Of a stretch of DNA of 64,000 nt, positions 19,501 through 27,626 are shown one piece after another. Origin of the DNA: Mastigocoleus testarum BC008 (GTDB taxonomy: Bacteria; Cyanobacteriota; Cyanobacteriia; Cyanobacteriales; Nostocaceae); assembly GCF_001456025.1 (NCBI RefSeq), contig NZ_LMTZ01000090.1:62001-126000 (forward strand), given 5' to 3'. Below the pieces are notes generated by a model. It searched no databases. It was given only the letters and a program-made list of their open reading frames with translations, and had not been told where the DNA came from. Each line of letters starts with the position of its first letter. Within the stretch, counting starts at the first letter, position 1. Both the position numbers and the translations under genes were made by a program.

Positions 19501-19797
19501 TCATCTATTCCTACGAATCAAGAAGCAGAATGGATTGAAAATCTGGTACGGACAAATATTATCGAGAATTGGGAGTCACAGGATGAACCAGAACATTTGA
19601 GAACTATTCGCGACCGACTACTTAAAAGTGAACAATCGGCGCATTTACAAGAAATCTATCGACAAATTCTGGAAAAAGGAGAGATTGCTGCGGTTGATAG
19701 CTCAGAGGAAAGGGAATTGCTTTTGTCGGGTCTGGTTGTTAAGCAACAAGGAACTTTAAGAGTTCAAAATAAAATTTATAGATCGATTTTTGTTTAA
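13588..19797 (+). CDS. Giant Ser/Thr kinase - STAND ATPase - GAF - PAS - AAA_35 protein
   Basis: A 2069-residue signalling protein. Residues 1-270 form a Hanks-type kinase (K36 in VILKVLKQE, catalytic HKDINPANIVLN with D128, DFG at 147-149, activation segment GTLAYISPEQTGRMN). Residues about 295-700 form an AAA/STAND module (Walker A SGYSGTGKTTLV with K339, Walker B LVLFLDDLQWAD). A long helical TPR-like region follows to about 1340. GAF is at about 1345-1500, PAS at about 1510-1630, then a coiled coil to 1690. Residues about 1700-2069 form an AAA_35 ATPase (NPRQMGKSSLM with K1755, KLVILIDEIDCVLG). In the common cyanobacterial family this architecture ends in a histidine kinase; here HisKA and HATPase are absent and AAA_35 takes their place. 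The start ATG is the first in frame. Confidence 0.9.
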   Translation: MVTLAGYQILTQIYESFNSEVYQAIRSSDNRSVILKVLKQEYPTAQELTRYKQEYKTIRSLNFDGAIEAYGLEPYQRTLILILEDFGAISLRKWIEEKPLSLEDFFSLAIQIVENLGKIHAANIIHKDINPANIVLNTTTRQIKIIDFGIATILRRENPSLKSPNVLEGTLAYISPEQTGRMNRSLDYRTDFYSLGVTFYELLTGLLPFDVSDPLELVHCHLAKQPLPPHQVNPDIPLVLSRMVMKLMSKIAEERYRSTYGIKADLEECLRQLETTGQIEDFAIATQDLADKFQIPQKLYGREEEVSTLLEAFERVSGARSNSSQTEIMLVSGYSGTGKTTLVQEIHKSITEKRGYFISGKFDQFQRNTPYSAIVNAFTSLVKQLLGESKLRLNRWRKKLLTTLGVNGQVIIDVIPEVELIIGKQAKLPELGATEKQNRFNLAFKNFIRVFCSSEHPLVLFLDDLQWADSASMKLIESIMLDVDIKYLFSIWSYRDNEISPTHLLSITLENLLREGAIVNQIFLKSLALNHVNQLIADTLNSTEKDVYPLAELVWQKTYGNPFFVSEFLKTIYSDNLLVFKHFHNNRTQVKKSQGYWQWNLTKIKRIASTDNLLQFTIGKMQKLPISTQDILSLAACIGAEFDLNMISIICEKTTAELFQDLTPAINTGLIITLSELDEELLIQDYKFGHDRIQQAAYTLIKETEKPLTHLKIGRLLWENTQPDDLSDKIFKIVDHLNLGYELIIDRSEKDEIAKLNLLAGEKAKFANAYEAALKYLKIGQNLLAENSWKTNYKFTLNLYSEIVEVAYLSGNFEEMESFSSLVLQKSQTLLDKVKVYEVKIDAYHSQNKELESIQIALPILQKLDCIFPESPQLLDIKQELRKPQISLAGKQIEDLINLPPMTDPEKLAAMKITSSIFSSVFIAAPEMLPLLVYKQVNLSVEYGNTSLSAFAYVNYGLILCGLLEEFEQGYQFGCLAVNLADKFHAKELIPRITAVFITSISIWKKPLKNSLASLQSAYHVGLEVGDLYYGTTCAYLYLFHSAFVGKDLAELSSEVGAYELAFSKLKQKNTLNYLKIYGQGVLNLMGRSDNPCDLIGEIYHEQMMIPLHLRANDRYALAALYVNKLHLCYLFGEYQQAVENAINAQQYLDGATSTLLIPLFRFYDSLAQLAIYSFVFGSQDSNSQDSNSQDSSSQQQQILARVAVNQEKMQKWADSAPTNYLHKFYLVEAEKHRVQNSYVNAMDFYDRAIAAAEKNEYINEEALANELAAKFYLDWGKEKIAKTYINEAYYLYSLWGATAKVKDLEAKYPHLLAKSSVSTSIADMLTTMTKTTSGTRSGEILDFATIMKASQAISSEIVLDKLLATLMKILIENAGAQFGYLILETEGKLFIEASGSIDEDDVTVLKSISIDNYLPTSIINYVARTRETVLKNDAVNQGNFTNDPYIKSHQTKSLLCTPLLDQGNLRGIVYLENNLTVGAFTQDRLKILQLLSSQAAIAITNAKLYTELQENQNRLHQFLEAMPVGVSVCDSTGEIYYSNQISDKLAQQSNTSSKINIEELPEAYQVYKSGTKELYPAQQLPIARALSGETVKKEDLELHLPHKVIPLEVSAKPVFDEKGNIVYAIAAFTDITERKQAEAERIQFTRELEFKNAAMQQAKDELAESNRTLEQKVSERTQELSQILEVLKATQAELLFENELLRNAEQPSNFDYQVGGSLPMDAPTYVVRAADRYLYKALKRGDFCYILNPRQMGKSSLMVRMMHQLQQEGFKCGAIDLTRIGCENTTPEQWYKGFAVELWRSFGLLRKVKLKNWWNERNDVSPVQRLGQFIEEVLLTEVTQRDDASPKKLVILIDEIDCVLGLNFPVNDFFALIRSCYNQRSINQEYKCLTFAFFGVATPNDLMSDIQTTPFNIGQAIQLEGFKEHEAQPLLQGLAEKVSNPQTVLKEVLSWTNGQPFLTQKICKLIRSSSSSIPTNQEAEWIENLVRTNIIENWESQDEPEHLRTIRDRLLKSEQSAHLQEIYRQILEKGEIAAVDSSEERELLLSGLVVKQQGTLRVQNKIYRSIFV
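17122..17175 (+). repeat. In-frame 15-bp tandem repeat in kinase gene
   Basis: Three copies of a 15-bp unit (GATTCTAATTCTCAA) code SQDSN repeats followed by a Gln run, in a hydrophilic loop of the TPR-like region. It is likely a slippage-prone linker. Confidence 0.75.
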
Positions 19798-21046
19798 CCT
19801 TGTTTTTGCTTGATTGTGATAAGGTATTAAGGAGTTTAAGAATCTGTATTTTAAGAATTATGGATTGTAAAGAGCAGGAAATGAGAAATTACAGAAAAAT
19901 ATTCTAGTAATTATGGTGGTTCCTGGCTTTTATTGTTATATTTGTATAACTTAAATCATTTTTCGCTACAAAACTTCGAATCTAAAGTGATATTTCTGCA
20001 TGCATGAAAGTAATCCTTGCAAATGCATAGAAGCAATAGTAGATAAGGTTTTGAAGGGATAATATATTTAGAATATGTTTGGGTATGGGTATGAAGGCCA
20101 AAAAAAACTCATACATACCTCATAATAAAACTCATATCTTCATAGCAAATATTTTATGAAATTTATATGAGTTTTATGAGTTCAAAATCTTGGAAGAATC
20201 AATTATTGTATTAAAAGAATTAAATTTAATTGCTAAAGATTGTCTACATAAAAGTTAAATTCTAATTAAAACTTGCAAATATTTGATTCAAATAAGCTTT
20301 ATGTGAACAAGTCTGCCACATCACAGGTGACTGTGTTTATTCTTAAGTTACAGGATCAAACATAAAACCCACATCTTTATTAGAAAGGAGTGCAAAAGAT
20401 TTTATGCAAAAGTATTAAAAGGAAAGTTTTAATTTAAGTTTGCAGTAAGTGCTAAAAACCCTGAGAAAAATGGGAACCGTCACTTATTACATACACAAAA
20501 ATGTACTCGAAACACCATAAAATATAGTTGACTCCGTAAGGGTAAGCTTTTTATTGTATGAATTAAATTAGTGGAGAACTGAAAATATTTTACATTTGAA
20601 TTTGTCTAGCATTTTAAGTGTTCTCCATGCTTATTACTGCCCTATATTATTTTATGCAATATATATATACGTGTATTTTTTGTAAGTGATTGAAGTACAG
20701 AATAGGGTAAAGATAACTGTGAAATTCTAAGTTTGTTTGATTCCATACCATTTAATTATGATAACTAGGATTATCTAGCTGCGCAAATTTCATAGATAAG
20801 GTCTCAAATGGCATCTAAATTCTTGAACAATATTTTGTAGCCCAACATTTACATGTAGAAAATTTTATTTAGTTTTGGTGTTTTTTGATACTAAAGTTTA
20901 TATTCACTATTGAACTAACATTTGCAAGTATGAAATAAAACTGAAATATGTAGTGATAAATAGGGGGCTTACTTTTATACCAATCAAAACTAATTTAACG
21001 TCTATCAAATGCTATCAATTAACACCAAGTAAGAGCAGAATTAGCA
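19798..21046. other. Long AT-rich intergenic region with inverted repeat (20121-20181)
   Basis: A 1.25-kb stretch with no supported gene on either strand. It contains a perfect 13-bp inverted repeat, ATAAAACTCATAT at 20125-20137 and its complement at 20165-20177, with partial extension outward. It lies between the giant kinase gene and the CHAT-CHASE2 gene and must contain the promoter of the latter. GTAAAGATAACTGTGA occurs at 20707-20722; its last 13-14 bases also occur in the spacer near 1176-1190. Confidence 0.55.
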
Positions 21047-23587
21047 ATGACTAAGTTAGTTGTTATTAATCTGGGGGAAGGTAGCTTAAATCAAGGATTT
21101 CCAAGAGTTACAGTTCAGCTTTGGGAGACTAATAATTCTCGCCCAACACAATTCCATGGCGGTTTACCCTCAGCGCCAGAAATTTACGAACTATATAAAC
21201 GCTTTAAATCAATATATAGCGCACTTTATCTATCTTTGAGAAAACGTGCTCCCTTAACATTAGTTAAAAAATCTAAACTTGAAACCAGCACTGAATTTGC
21301 AAATAATATTAAACTGGATGTTGAGGCTGAGATTGTATCTAATTCCAAGGTTATTGAATTAGATAATACGGAATTAGAAGATTTAGAATCAGAAGATTTA
21401 GAATCAGAAGATTTAGAATCAGAAGATTTAGAATCAGAAGACTTAGAATCAGAAGATTTAGAAATAGATACAGAGGGTTTAACAAATGTTAGTGAGTCAG
21501 ACTTTAATGAAGTTTGTGATTTGTTATGCGAACAAATTAACACTTGGCTAAGCTCCACTTCATTTCGCCCTATTGATCGAAATTTAAGATCGCGATTATC
21601 TTTAGACGAAGATTTTCAGGTCATTGTTGAGAGTAATGACTATACTATACGACGACTTCCCTGGCATTTGTGGGATTTCTTTGAGGATTATCAAAAAGCA
21701 GAGGTGGGTTTAAGCAGACTTAATTACGAGCAAGTTCAAAAAAATTCCCAAAAAAATGTCAAAAAGGTAAGAATATTAGCTATTTTGGGTAATAGTCAAG
21801 GAATTGATGTTCAACAAGACCGAATTTTGTTGGAGCAATTACCTGATGCATCAATGAAGTTTTTGGTAGAACCTTCACGTCGAGAGTTAGATAAATGGCT
21901 CTGGGATAAACAGGGATGGGACATTCTCTTTTTTGCTGGACATAGCCACAGTAAAGAAGATACGGGAAAAATACATATCAACCGGAAAAACTGTTTAACA
22001 GTTTCTGAACTAAAAAATGCTCTCAAGTATGCGATCGCTAGGGGTTTGAAACTGGCTATTTTTAATTCCTGTGATGGTTTGGGTTTAGCAAAAGAATTAG
22101 GCGATCTGAATATTCCCCAGACTATTGTCATGCGGGAGAATGTACCAGATATTATCGCCCATGAGTTTTTGAAAAATTTTTTGACGTCATTTGCAGCAGG
22201 GGAGTCGCTACATTTAGCAGTGCGCTATGCACGCTTACAATTACAAGGTTTAGAGGATAATTTTCCCGGAGCTTCTTGGTTACCAGTAATTTGCCAAAAT
22301 CCGGCGGAAATAACCCCGACTTGGGAAGAATTACGTGGTAGTAAAAAACGCGATATTTTCTCTAAATTTAATCGGGTAAACCTACAAACAGCATTAACTA
22401 TCGGTGTTATGGTAACTGCTTGTCTGACAGGAATCCGAACCCTAGGATTGATGCAAAAATGGGAATTGTCAGCTTTTGATTCCATGACGCGGATGAAACC
22501 CGCAGAAGCTCCGGATAAACGCATTCTAGCGATCACACTCACGGAAGCAGATATTCAAAATCAACGGGAAAGACAAAAATCTTCCCTATCAGATCCAGTA
22601 TTGCAACAATTATTGAAAAAATTAGAACCACATCAACCAAAAGCAATTGGTTTAGATATTTATCGTGATTTTCCCGTAGAAAAAGAATACCCTAATCTAG
22701 CAAATAGCTTGAGAAATAATGACAACTTCTTTGCAATTTGTAAAGCTAGCGGTCAAACCCAGCAATCACCCGGGATTGCATCTCCTCCAGAAATTCCCAA
22801 ACAACGCATAGGCTTTAGTGATGTTGTTGAAGATAGTGATTTTGTTGTTCGTCGTCAGTTAATTTCTCTTACTCCAGAACCTGATTCTTCTTGTAAAACT
22901 CAATATTCCTTCAGCCTACAATTGGCAAAAAAATATTTGGAAAGTCAGGGTATTAACCTTCAATTTAACAACAAAGGTTATTTTCAATTTGGTGATGTTG
23001 TCTTTGAACCCATTGATGTTCCTACCGGTGGTTACCAAAAATTTGATGCAGCAGGTCATCAAGTATTACTAAATTATCGGGTTTCACCAACGGTTGGTCG
23101 ACAAATTACCCTCGCACAAGCATTAGAGGGAGATTTCAATTCTGATTGGGTTAAAAACAGCATAGTTCTGATTGGGGTTGAAGCGGAAAGCGTTAGAGAT
23201 ACTTTTTTAACACCCCATGGAGAATTCTCTGGAGTTATGATTCACGCTCATATGGTGAGTCAAATTCTTAGTGCTGTTTTGGATGGACGCTCGTTGTTGT
23301 GGGTCTGGTCTGGAGTGGGAGAGGTTTTATGGATCTGTTTTTGGTCTTTGTTGGGAGGGGCGATCGCTTTATATAACGGCTCCCAATTACAAAAATCTAT
23401 TTTTATCGGTAATGCACTTTTAACTCAGTTTTTAGTTTGTTTTCTTCTATTGCTACAAGGTGGTTGGATACCAATTGTGCCTTCAGTATTATCTTTGTTA
23501 ATTACTGCCCTTCTAGTCAACACATACACTGAATTTTCCGTTCAAAAGACCCTATTAGGTTGCGCCCATCAACCTGTACGCTATTGA
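21047..23587 (+). CDS. CHAT-CHASE2 membrane protein
   Basis: An 846-residue protein. The N-terminal 440 residues form a cytoplasmic CHAT (caspase HetF-associated) region. The putative peptidase dyad is H299 in LFFAGHSHS and C342 in AIFNSCDGLGLA. A membrane segment (about 450-470) then leads into a CHASE2 sensory domain (KWELSAFDSMTRMKPAEAPDKRILAITL, about 470-730), followed by two or three C-terminal membrane helices (about 745-830). CHASE2 usually senses an external signal for an attached cyclase or kinase; here nothing follows the helices and the output would be the CHAT domain. Residues about 110-142 are six ESEDL-type repeats. The DUF928 gene follows on the same strand. Signal, substrate and proteolysis are unproven. 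Confidence 0.88.
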   Translation: MTKLVVINLGEGSLNQGFPRVTVQLWETNNSRPTQFHGGLPSAPEIYELYKRFKSIYSALYLSLRKRAPLTLVKKSKLETSTEFANNIKLDVEAEIVSNSKVIELDNTELEDLESEDLESEDLESEDLESEDLESEDLEIDTEGLTNVSESDFNEVCDLLCEQINTWLSSTSFRPIDRNLRSRLSLDEDFQVIVESNDYTIRRLPWHLWDFFEDYQKAEVGLSRLNYEQVQKNSQKNVKKVRILAILGNSQGIDVQQDRILLEQLPDASMKFLVEPSRRELDKWLWDKQGWDILFFAGHSHSKEDTGKIHINRKNCLTVSELKNALKYAIARGLKLAIFNSCDGLGLAKELGDLNIPQTIVMRENVPDIIAHEFLKNFLTSFAAGESLHLAVRYARLQLQGLEDNFPGASWLPVICQNPAEITPTWEELRGSKKRDIFSKFNRVNLQTALTIGVMVTACLTGIRTLGLMQKWELSAFDSMTRMKPAEAPDKRILAITLTEADIQNQRERQKSSLSDPVLQQLLKKLEPHQPKAIGLDIYRDFPVEKEYPNLANSLRNNDNFFAICKASGQTQQSPGIASPPEIPKQRIGFSDVVEDSDFVVRRQLISLTPEPDSSCKTQYSFSLQLAKKYLESQGINLQFNNKGYFQFGDVVFEPIDVPTGGYQKFDAAGHQVLLNYRVSPTVGRQITLAQALEGDFNSDWVKNSIVLIGVEAESVRDTFLTPHGEFSGVMIHAHMVSQILSAVLDGRSLLWVWSGVGEVLWICFWSLLGGAIALYNGSQLQKSIFIGNALLTQFLVCFLLLLQGGWIPIVPSVLSLLITALLVNTYTEFSVQKTLLGCAHQPVRY
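21368..21460 (+). repeat. In-frame 15-bp tandem repeat (ESEDL units)
   Basis: Six near-identical copies of GAATCAGAAGATTTA code an acidic ESEDL array in the CHAT-CHASE2 gene. One copy differs by a silent change (GACTTA). Unit length keeps the frame, so copy number can vary between strains. Confidence 0.9.
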
Positions 23588-23635
23588 TATAAAAATTGAT
23601 TTGTAAGCATCACAAGAAGTTCAGTTGACCCTATT

Positions 23636-23748
23636 TTTATTGCAATTAATTTTTATTGCACTTTCTTTATTGCAATTAATTTTTGTTGCACTTTCTTTAT
23701 TGCAATTAATTTATTGTACTTTTTTATTGCACTTTCTTTATTGCATTG
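23636..23748. repeat. 30-bp tandem repeat upstream of the DUF928 gene
   Basis: Two exact-length 30-bp units at 23641-23670 and 23671-23700 differ at one position and are followed by degenerate partial copies. Each has the half-units TGCAATTAATTTTTATTGCA and CTTTCTTTAT. The repeat fills the whole spacer between the CHAT-CHASE2 and DUF928 genes. Confidence 0.85.
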
Positions 23749-23759
23749 TGTAATCCCTA

Positions 23760-24611
23760 ATGACTAAAACTAGACTTTCTTTTTTACAGATGCTGCTTCC
23801 TTGCTTGCTCGCTGTGACAATTATTAATCTCACGCGAACGCCAGCATATTCTAATCAATCAAATAGCAGCAAAATCCGTTTTATTGAACCAACTTTAAAC
23901 AAAAAACCAGCAAATAGAGGCGCACCAAAAGACCGCAAAGGAGCAGGGACTCGTAGTGAAGAATGTCCTGCAACTAAACTCGATTTTACAGCTTTAGCAC
24001 CATTGATGCAGATCGGTAAAAAACCAGTTCCAGTTCCCAAAGAAATTGCAGATCCATCTTCAAAATCGGCTTTGGGATTAACTACTTTAGAATATCCAAC
24101 TTTTTGGTTTTATGTTCCTTATACATCTAATCAAATCAACTCTCTAAAGTTCATGCTGTTGGATGAAGATGATAATCCTATGATAAAAGAACCAATTCGG
24201 GTTGATGTACCTCAAAAACCGGGGACTATTGGTATTGAGCTTTCCAAAAGTGCAAAACCTTTAGAAGTCGGAAAGTATTATCATTGGTATTTTTTAGTAG
24301 ATTGCAATCCCCAAAGTATTTCTGAGGATATAGCTATTGAGGGTTTTGTTAAAAGGATCTCCCTACAACCAGATTTAAAACAAGAATTGGAAGGTGCTAC
24401 ACCACAGCAAAAAGCAAAAATTTATGCTCGAGAAGGTATTTGGCAAGATGCGATCACGATTTTAGCTAAACTTCGTCGTAATAAACCACAGGATACCCCA
24501 ATATTGAATTATTGGAAAGATTTATTACAATCTGTTGACTTAGATGAGATTGCTAATGAACCAATTCAAGATTGTTGTAGCAATGCGAAACACATTACTA
24601 GGAATAAGTAA
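23760..24611 (+). CDS. DUF928 family secreted protein
   Basis: A 283-residue cyanobacterial DUF928 protein with an N-terminal signal peptide (LSFLQMLLPCLLAVTIINL, cleavage near AYS-NQS). Family hallmarks: the basic GAPKDRKGAGTRSEEC stretch, LTTLEYPTFWFYVPYTSNQINSLKFMLLDEDDNPM, then VGKYYHWYFLVDCNPQSISEDIAIEGFVKR, and a C-terminal helical AREGIWQDAITILAKLRR. Function is unknown. In cyanobacterial genomes the family recurs beside CHAT-CHASE2, TPR-CHAT and TPS exoprotein genes, as here; that association is from general knowledge of the family. It is probably periplasmic. Co-transcription with the gene before it would have to read through the 30-bp repeat array. Confidence 0.88.
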   Translation: MTKTRLSFLQMLLPCLLAVTIINLTRTPAYSNQSNSSKIRFIEPTLNKKPANRGAPKDRKGAGTRSEECPATKLDFTALAPLMQIGKKPVPVPKEIADPSSKSALGLTTLEYPTFWFYVPYTSNQINSLKFMLLDEDDNPMIKEPIRVDVPQKPGTIGIELSKSAKPLEVGKYYHWYFLVDCNPQSISEDIAIEGFVKRISLQPDLKQELEGATPQQKAKIYAREGIWQDAITILAKLRRNKPQDTPILNYWKDLLQSVDLDEIANEPIQDCCSNAKHITRNK

Positions 24612-24740
24612 CAAGTAAAAAGTAAGAAGTAATGAGTAATGAGTAAGGATTAATTGGTAACTGTTAACAGTTAACTGATAACTGTTAACTGTTAACTGAT
24701 AACTGGTAACTGTTAACTGTTAACTGATAACTGATAACTG
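24612..24740. repeat. Heptamer-type tandem repeat between convergent genes
   Basis: The whole gap between the convergent DUF928 and TPR-CHAT genes is made of short repeats: first GTAAAAAGTAAGAAGTAATGAGTAA-like heptads, then alternating GTTAACTG and ATAACTG units. This is typical short tandemly repeated repetitive DNA of filamentous cyanobacteria. GTTAAC is self-complementary, so the transcripts can fold. Confidence 0.85.
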
Positions 24741-27521
24741 TCAAAACCAATTTCCTACCAAAACATATGGAGCCCAAAAATATGGGTGTTTCCTATGCTC
24801 TAGAAAAACTAATTTTTGGGCTTCACTTAAAGCTTCTGCTTTGCTGATGTTTGGATTTTTGGCTAATTGCCGGTAAAATTCTCCCATCAGTATAGAGGTC
24901 GATTCATCGTCAACTCGCCATAGGGAAGCAACTGTACTACGTGCTCCCGAACGTACTGCAATTCCCGCTAGCCCCAAAGCTGCTCGTTTATCTCCCGTTG
25001 CTGTCTCACAAGCACTGAGGACGAGCAGTTCAATTGGATTAAGTTTACGAAATCTTTTTCCTTGTGATTCCTCTCTAGTTTGCAGCACTTCTTTTAATTC
25101 TTTAGCATCAATTTTCCCATCCCAAGTAAGAATAAAGGTATCTTCAACTTGGGAACTGAATTTACCATGGGTTGCAAGATGAAAAATGGGATAGGAAACA
25201 GAAGTAACCTGTTTTTCGATGCTTTTATTGGTAAATGAATCGTTAAGAAGTTTTTGTGAGGGAATTTTAGATTGGATTTTCTCTAATTCTTTAGCGACAT
25301 GAGGTAAAGCACGAAAACCTTGATGGGGTTCTGTAATTCCACCGGTTAAAGCTTGAAGTTTTTTGTTTTCCTGGGAAGGTGCTACCAATTGCAAACCAGG
25401 GGCTAAAGCAAGGCTATATTTTTCTATGAGATAGTGTTCTCCATCATACAAAGCCGCCATGGGGATATTACGCAATAAACCATCCAAGACAAATACTAAA
25501 TTTTTAATCTGATTTTTTTGTAAGTCTTTTTCTATTGGTTCGATTAACCAGTTGTATACTTCTTGGGAAATTTGCTCGCGATCGCGAAAGGTATAGCGTT
25601 GTTGTAATTTTTGACGCAGTAAATTCAGGGTATATTCGACCTCTGTTTGTGGTTGGTTGGTTGTGTAATGGCGAAGTTCTTTAACACGGGATAATTTAAC
25701 AATTATTTCGATGCGATCGGGCAAAATAATCGGGTAGATGACTGCTGTGGGGATTTTCCCATTATCTACGATTTGATCAATTCTTTTCGGTTCAGCAATG
25801 GAACAAGCATCCTGAAAAAAGTTATCAATTTGAGCTAATTGCAATGCTTCAATGACGTCGCGGGCTTGCTTTAAGTTTTTTTGACTGATTTCTTTGACCG
25901 AACTAATATCTTTTGAAGATGTAGAAGGTTGTAAAAGTAAGCTTACTAGCTGTCGATATACCGGTTCTACCTCATCCCGAAAATCAAACTGAGTATCCAG
26001 ATTCAGGGCTATTAAATCGCTGCGTAAGGATTGGAGGGATTCTATCGCTAGGGTATAAGCTTTGATCGCTCCCTGTGAATCTCCTTGCTTCAAAAGTATC
26101 CTTCCTAATTGCCATTCCCACTGATATTTAATATCTGACGCATTGATACTCTGAGCAAAACTAAGGGCTGATTCTGTATATTCACGGGCAATTTCCCATT
26201 GTTTATTGTATTCATATACTCGAGCGATATTCCCTAAAGCGTAGGATATAGAACGAGCATCTCCAAGTTCCTTGGCTTGTTTCATTGCTTTTGTTAGCAA
26301 TCGAGCAATATTTTCCAGATCTGGCTGAGTATTTTCCTGGTTGGGGTTTTCTTGCTCTGCAAAACATACTAGGCTTTGGGCAAAATTCACCTTAGCGTAA
26401 ACTGCACTTGGGCTGGGGTTTAAACTATCAACTTCTGTTTGTAGCGATCGCAATTCTTCTGCTTTTGGTTGTTGCTGTAGCTCTAGTAAAGCCCTCAAAT
26501 AATTTAATTTTGCCTGTACTTCGCTGAGTTTTGAAGTTGATTTACTGGCACTTTTTTGGTAAGACTTAGCTGACTTTCGATAATAATTTATAGCTTTAGA
26601 GTTTTTAGTTTGAGGCTTTTTGGTAATTCCGCCACAATTAAAGGGCGAAGGGTTATCTCCATTTACAGTATTTCTCAACTGACTCCTTCTTCCAAGAAAG
26701 AATTCTGTATTACCTAAACTCAATAAAGTTGCGCTTTCTTGTTCGGGGGATCCTAATTTTCGAGCTACTCCCAAACTTTGTTCTAATAGTTCTTGGGAGT
26801 CCTCTAAATCTCCATTTGCACGTTTAACATCACCTAAACTACGCAAACCTGCAATTTGAATTTCAGGTTTGTTTTGTTTTTTATGTAAATTTTGTTGGAT
26901 TTGGTCGAATATTTTTTGCGATCGTCGATAAAAACCTAAGCTTTGTAATGCTGCTATTTCGTTGATTTGGCTCCTAATCTTACCGACTTCATCATTAACT
27001 TCACCGTAGATTTTAGCGGCTTGTTTCCAAGATTCAATCGCTTCTTCTGCATTTCCCTGATTTAATTGCAGATTTCCTTGGGTATTAAGAGTCAAAGCAG
27101 TCAAAGCTAATTTAATCTTTTTTGCGGGATCGGAATTAAGCTTTAAACCATTGAGCAAGTTAAAGCTATTTTTCACAATCTCAGTTGCTTGGGTTGAATT
27201 TCCCTGTTTTTGCTGGGTTAAGGAAAGATAGTTCAACGCCAAAACTTGATTTAAAATATCTCCTTGGGATTGATAGATATTTGCTGCTTGCGTTAATAAT
27301 TTTGCAGCGAGGGGAAATTTTCCTGACTGATAGAAATTTTTTCCCTGTTGCAGTAATTGTTCTGGGTTTGCTGTTAATTCTGTTTGTTGTACGAGGTTTG
27401 TATGTTCGGAGGAAGAAGTTATTTGGGAATTTGCAGGTATCATGTCGATACCCAAACTAAAAAATAATCCCAATAAAACTAACAGAAAAGCTTTTAATCT
27501 AAAAGTCCAGGTTCTAACCAT
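24741..27521 (-). CDS. TPR-CHAT protein with signal sequence
   Basis: About 926 residues from the ATG at 27521; a TTG five codons upstream gives a slightly longer form. The N-terminus has a hydrophobic signal or anchor (LKAFLLVLLGLFFSLGIDM). Residues about 50-530 are tetratricopeptide-like repeats (GKFPLAAKLLTQAANIYQSQGD, GNAEEAIESWKQAAKIYGEVND, GDSQGAIKAYTLAIESLQSL). The last 330 residues are a CHAT peptidase domain with the dyad H785 (HLATHGKF) and C838 (LVLSACETATGD), followed by the usual LGLAGIAVRSGARSTVASLWRVDD. The likely location is the periplasm or outer face of the inner membrane, unlike the cytoplasmic CHAT of the convergent gene. It follows the TPS exoprotein gene by 105 bases and is probably co-transcribed. 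Substrate is unknown; the exoprotein is a guess. Confidence 0.9.
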   Translation of the reverse strand: MVRTWTFRLKAFLLVLLGLFFSLGIDMIPANSQITSSSEHTNLVQQTELTANPEQLLQQGKNFYQSGKFPLAAKLLTQAANIYQSQGDILNQVLALNYLSLTQQKQGNSTQATEIVKNSFNLLNGLKLNSDPAKKIKLALTALTLNTQGNLQLNQGNAEEAIESWKQAAKIYGEVNDEVGKIRSQINEIAALQSLGFYRRSQKIFDQIQQNLHKKQNKPEIQIAGLRSLGDVKRANGDLEDSQELLEQSLGVARKLGSPEQESATLLSLGNTEFFLGRRSQLRNTVNGDNPSPFNCGGITKKPQTKNSKAINYYRKSAKSYQKSASKSTSKLSEVQAKLNYLRALLELQQQPKAEELRSLQTEVDSLNPSPSAVYAKVNFAQSLVCFAEQENPNQENTQPDLENIARLLTKAMKQAKELGDARSISYALGNIARVYEYNKQWEIAREYTESALSFAQSINASDIKYQWEWQLGRILLKQGDSQGAIKAYTLAIESLQSLRSDLIALNLDTQFDFRDEVEPVYRQLVSLLLQPSTSSKDISSVKEISQKNLKQARDVIEALQLAQIDNFFQDACSIAEPKRIDQIVDNGKIPTAVIYPIILPDRIEIIVKLSRVKELRHYTTNQPQTEVEYTLNLLRQKLQQRYTFRDREQISQEVYNWLIEPIEKDLQKNQIKNLVFVLDGLLRNIPMAALYDGEHYLIEKYSLALAPGLQLVAPSQENKKLQALTGGITEPHQGFRALPHVAKELEKIQSKIPSQKLLNDSFTNKSIEKQVTSVSYPIFHLATHGKFSSQVEDTFILTWDGKIDAKELKEVLQTREESQGKRFRKLNPIELLVLSACETATGDKRAALGLAGIAVRSGARSTVASLWRVDDESTSILMGEFYRQLAKNPNISKAEALSEAQKLVFLEHRKHPYFWAPYVLVGNWF

Positions 27522-27626
27522 AGCGCTGAAGCGCAACTACGAACCATATTATGAGTTATCTGCTGAACACATATCAATTACGAACTACGTTCGTCCGTCA
27601 GGACGCGTCTCACTACGAATTACGAA

